Both the position numbers and the translations under genes were made by a program. Positions 5,429-6,560 of a stretch of DNA of 6,560 nucleotides are shown piece by piece (the stretch's first letter is position 1; every line of letters starts with the position of its first letter). The stretch is from Verrucomicrobia bacterium UBA3841 (GTDB lineage Bacteria; Verrucomicrobiota; Kiritimatiellia; RFP12; UBA1067): assembly GCA_002392765.1 (NCBI GenBank), contig DGHT01000015.1:9900-16459 (forward strand), read 5' to 3'. The notes under the pieces were generated by a model. It saw only the letters and a program-made list of their open reading frames with translations, did not search any database and was not told the origin of the DNA.

Positions 5429-6560
5429 ATGAACATATCGACAATCATCGGTTCGCCTGTCATGGCGATCGCAATTGCGGCCGGATGCTGCGACAAGGGC
5501 AAATGCGGCAACGGTGCGTGCACCGGGGAGAAGGAAGCGAAACCCGCCGCTACGGAGCAGCAGGCTCCGGTGGAGATCGCTCCCGCCGTTTCCGCGCCAC
5601 AGACCGACCCCGAGGAAACGGTTCTTTCTCTCGAAGGCTTCAAGCTCAAACGCGGAGACTTGGAAAGGGACGTCTTCACGGTCTTGTCGACTTACGGCAA
5701 CATTCCGCCGGATCAGATGGAGAACGCGAGGAAGCAGATAACGCAGGGTGTTCTCAAGGAATTGCTGGTGCAGAACGCTCTTCTCGCAAAGGCGCGTGCG
5801 CTCGGCTATTCCGTGACCGACGGGGAAGTCGCCGAGGCGCGGAAGAAAATCGAAGAAAACCGCGGCGAAAGTCTTGACGAGATGCTGAACAAGCATCCCT
5901 TCGGCAAGGAACGCGCCGAGGCCGAATTCAAGAACGGAGTCCTGATAGAAAAGATGCTGAAGGGCGAAGTAGTCGACAAGGACACCACCGACTACACGGG
6001 CGAGGCGCAGAACGTCATCGACCGCGTCGAGGCTGAAAACGCGAAGGTGTACGACGACGCTTCCGCTTCCGCTAAGATCGCCGAATTGAAGAAGACTCTC
6101 GACGAAACGCCAGCCGAGGACAAGGCCGCCAAGTTCGCTGAACTCGCAATGGCCAACTCGGGATGCCCGTCCGGACTTCAGGGCGGAAGCCTCGGAGAAT
6201 TCGGAAGGGGACAGATGGTTCCAGAATTCGAAAAGGCCGCCTACGAACTCGAAGAAGGCGCCATCTCCGAACCCGTGAAAACACAGTTCGGCTACCATTT
6301 GATCATGACTACGGCCAAGAACACCGAGAAGGACAAGGTGACCGCGAGCCACATCCTGCTCAAGATCGGCGAGAAGCAGAAACTCCCGGAACTCGAAGAG
6401 CTCGTCAAGGAAATCAAGTCCTACAAGAACCGCGGCAAAATGAACGATTTTGTCATGAAGGCGATTCGCGAAGCGAATGCGACCGTGGCAGAAGAATTCA
6501 CGTCAATTCTTCCTCCGCCGGAAAAACCTGCGGAAGAACCCGCGCCGGCCGCCGAACCCG
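5429..6560 (+). CDS. Secreted parvulin-type (PpiC/SurA-like) peptidyl-prolyl isomerase, partial at 3' end
   Basis: The frame is open for 377 codons and leaves the window, so the C-terminus is missing. The N-terminus is hydrophobic and ends in IAAGCC (17-21), a permissive lipobox, suggesting a lipoprotein anchored at Cys20. It has no Lys or Arg before the hydrophobic stretch, which is unusual. A Cys/Gly-rich patch (Cys20, 21, 26, 31) and a Pro/Ala linker to about 62 follow. Residues 64-182 look like the helical SurA N-terminal chaperone domain. Residues 236-293 are an unmistakable parvulin core: FAELA, QGGSLGEFGRGQMVPEFEKA, and EPVKTQFGYHLI. The usual first strand of that domain (ASHIL) is not in front of it but appears after it, at 306-310. 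A Pro/Glu/Ala-rich tail (361-377) reaches the window edge. The likely role is folding of exported or outer-membrane proteins. Confidence 0.85.
   Translation, partial: MNISTIIGSPVMAIAIAAGCCDKGKCGNGACTGEKEAKPAATEQQAPVEIAPAVSAPQTDPEETVLSLEGFKLKRGDLERDVFTVLSTYGNIPPDQMENARKQITQGVLKELLVQNALLAKARALGYSVTDGEVAEARKKIEENRGESLDEMLNKHPFGKERAEAEFKNGVLIEKMLKGEVVDKDTTDYTGEAQNVIDRVEAENAKVYDDASASAKIAELKKTLDETPAEDKAAKFAELAMANSGCPSGLQGGSLGEFGRGQMVPEFEKAAYELEEGAISEPVKTQFGYHLIMTTAKNTEKDKVTASHILLKIGEKQKLPELEELVKEIKSYKNRGKMNDFVMKAIREANATVAEEFTSILPPPEKPAEEPAPAAEP

Noticed and set aside
5309..6352. A 347-codon minus-strand frame opposite the parvulin gene
   Set aside because: It is antisense to a gene with an unmistakable parvulin core and shows no motifs of its own.

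Overview
The window is about 6.5 kb of moderately high-GC bacterial DNA carrying six genes, all on the + strand and tightly packed: guaA (ATP-pyrophosphatase part only), aspS, a CPBP-family membrane protease, an mtaB-like tRNA methylthiotransferase, recO, and the 5' part of a secreted parvulin-type peptidyl-prolyl isomerase that runs off the right edge. The last five junctions are 35 nt, 15 nt, a 4-nt ATGA overlap, a 1-nt TAATG overlap and 6 nt. This is the geometry of one co-transcribed, partly translationally coupled operon. No tRNA, rRNA, CRISPR array, insertion sequence or internal terminator was seen.

Region by region: bases 1-119 are a GC-rich non-coding stretch made of imperfect repeats (44-50 nt spacing) whose arms form CCCGGGGGA/TCCC..GGG hairpins; the array probably continues to the left. 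After about 40 unremarkable bases, an AT-rich island holds a consensus-like sigma70 promoter (TTGTAT, 17 bp, TATAAT). A 32-bp dyad is nearly centred on its -10 box and is a good candidate operator. The genes follow from 230 to the end.

The genes are mostly housekeeping: the last step of GMP synthesis, tRNA-Asp charging, tRNA position-37 modification, recombinational repair, and envelope protein folding. The interest is in the details. GuaA has no glutaminase domain. AspRS has sequence signatures reminiscent of non-discriminating and alphaproteobacterial forms. The MtaB-like enzyme has an unusually short link between its two Fe-S domains. RecO has lost the usual zinc-finger cysteines. The parvulin has its typical first strand (ASHIL) after, not before, the rest of the domain.

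The organism is a bacterium. Composition, the secreted lipoprotein-like parvulin and the odd domain variants would fit a Verrucomicrobiota/Lentisphaerota/Kiritimatiellota-type lineage, but this is a low-confidence impression; the AspRS alone would suggest an alphaproteobacterial affinity. I do not see a wholly new system here. The strongest leads are the permuted parvulin, the split GMP synthase, the promoter dyad and the hairpin repeat array.
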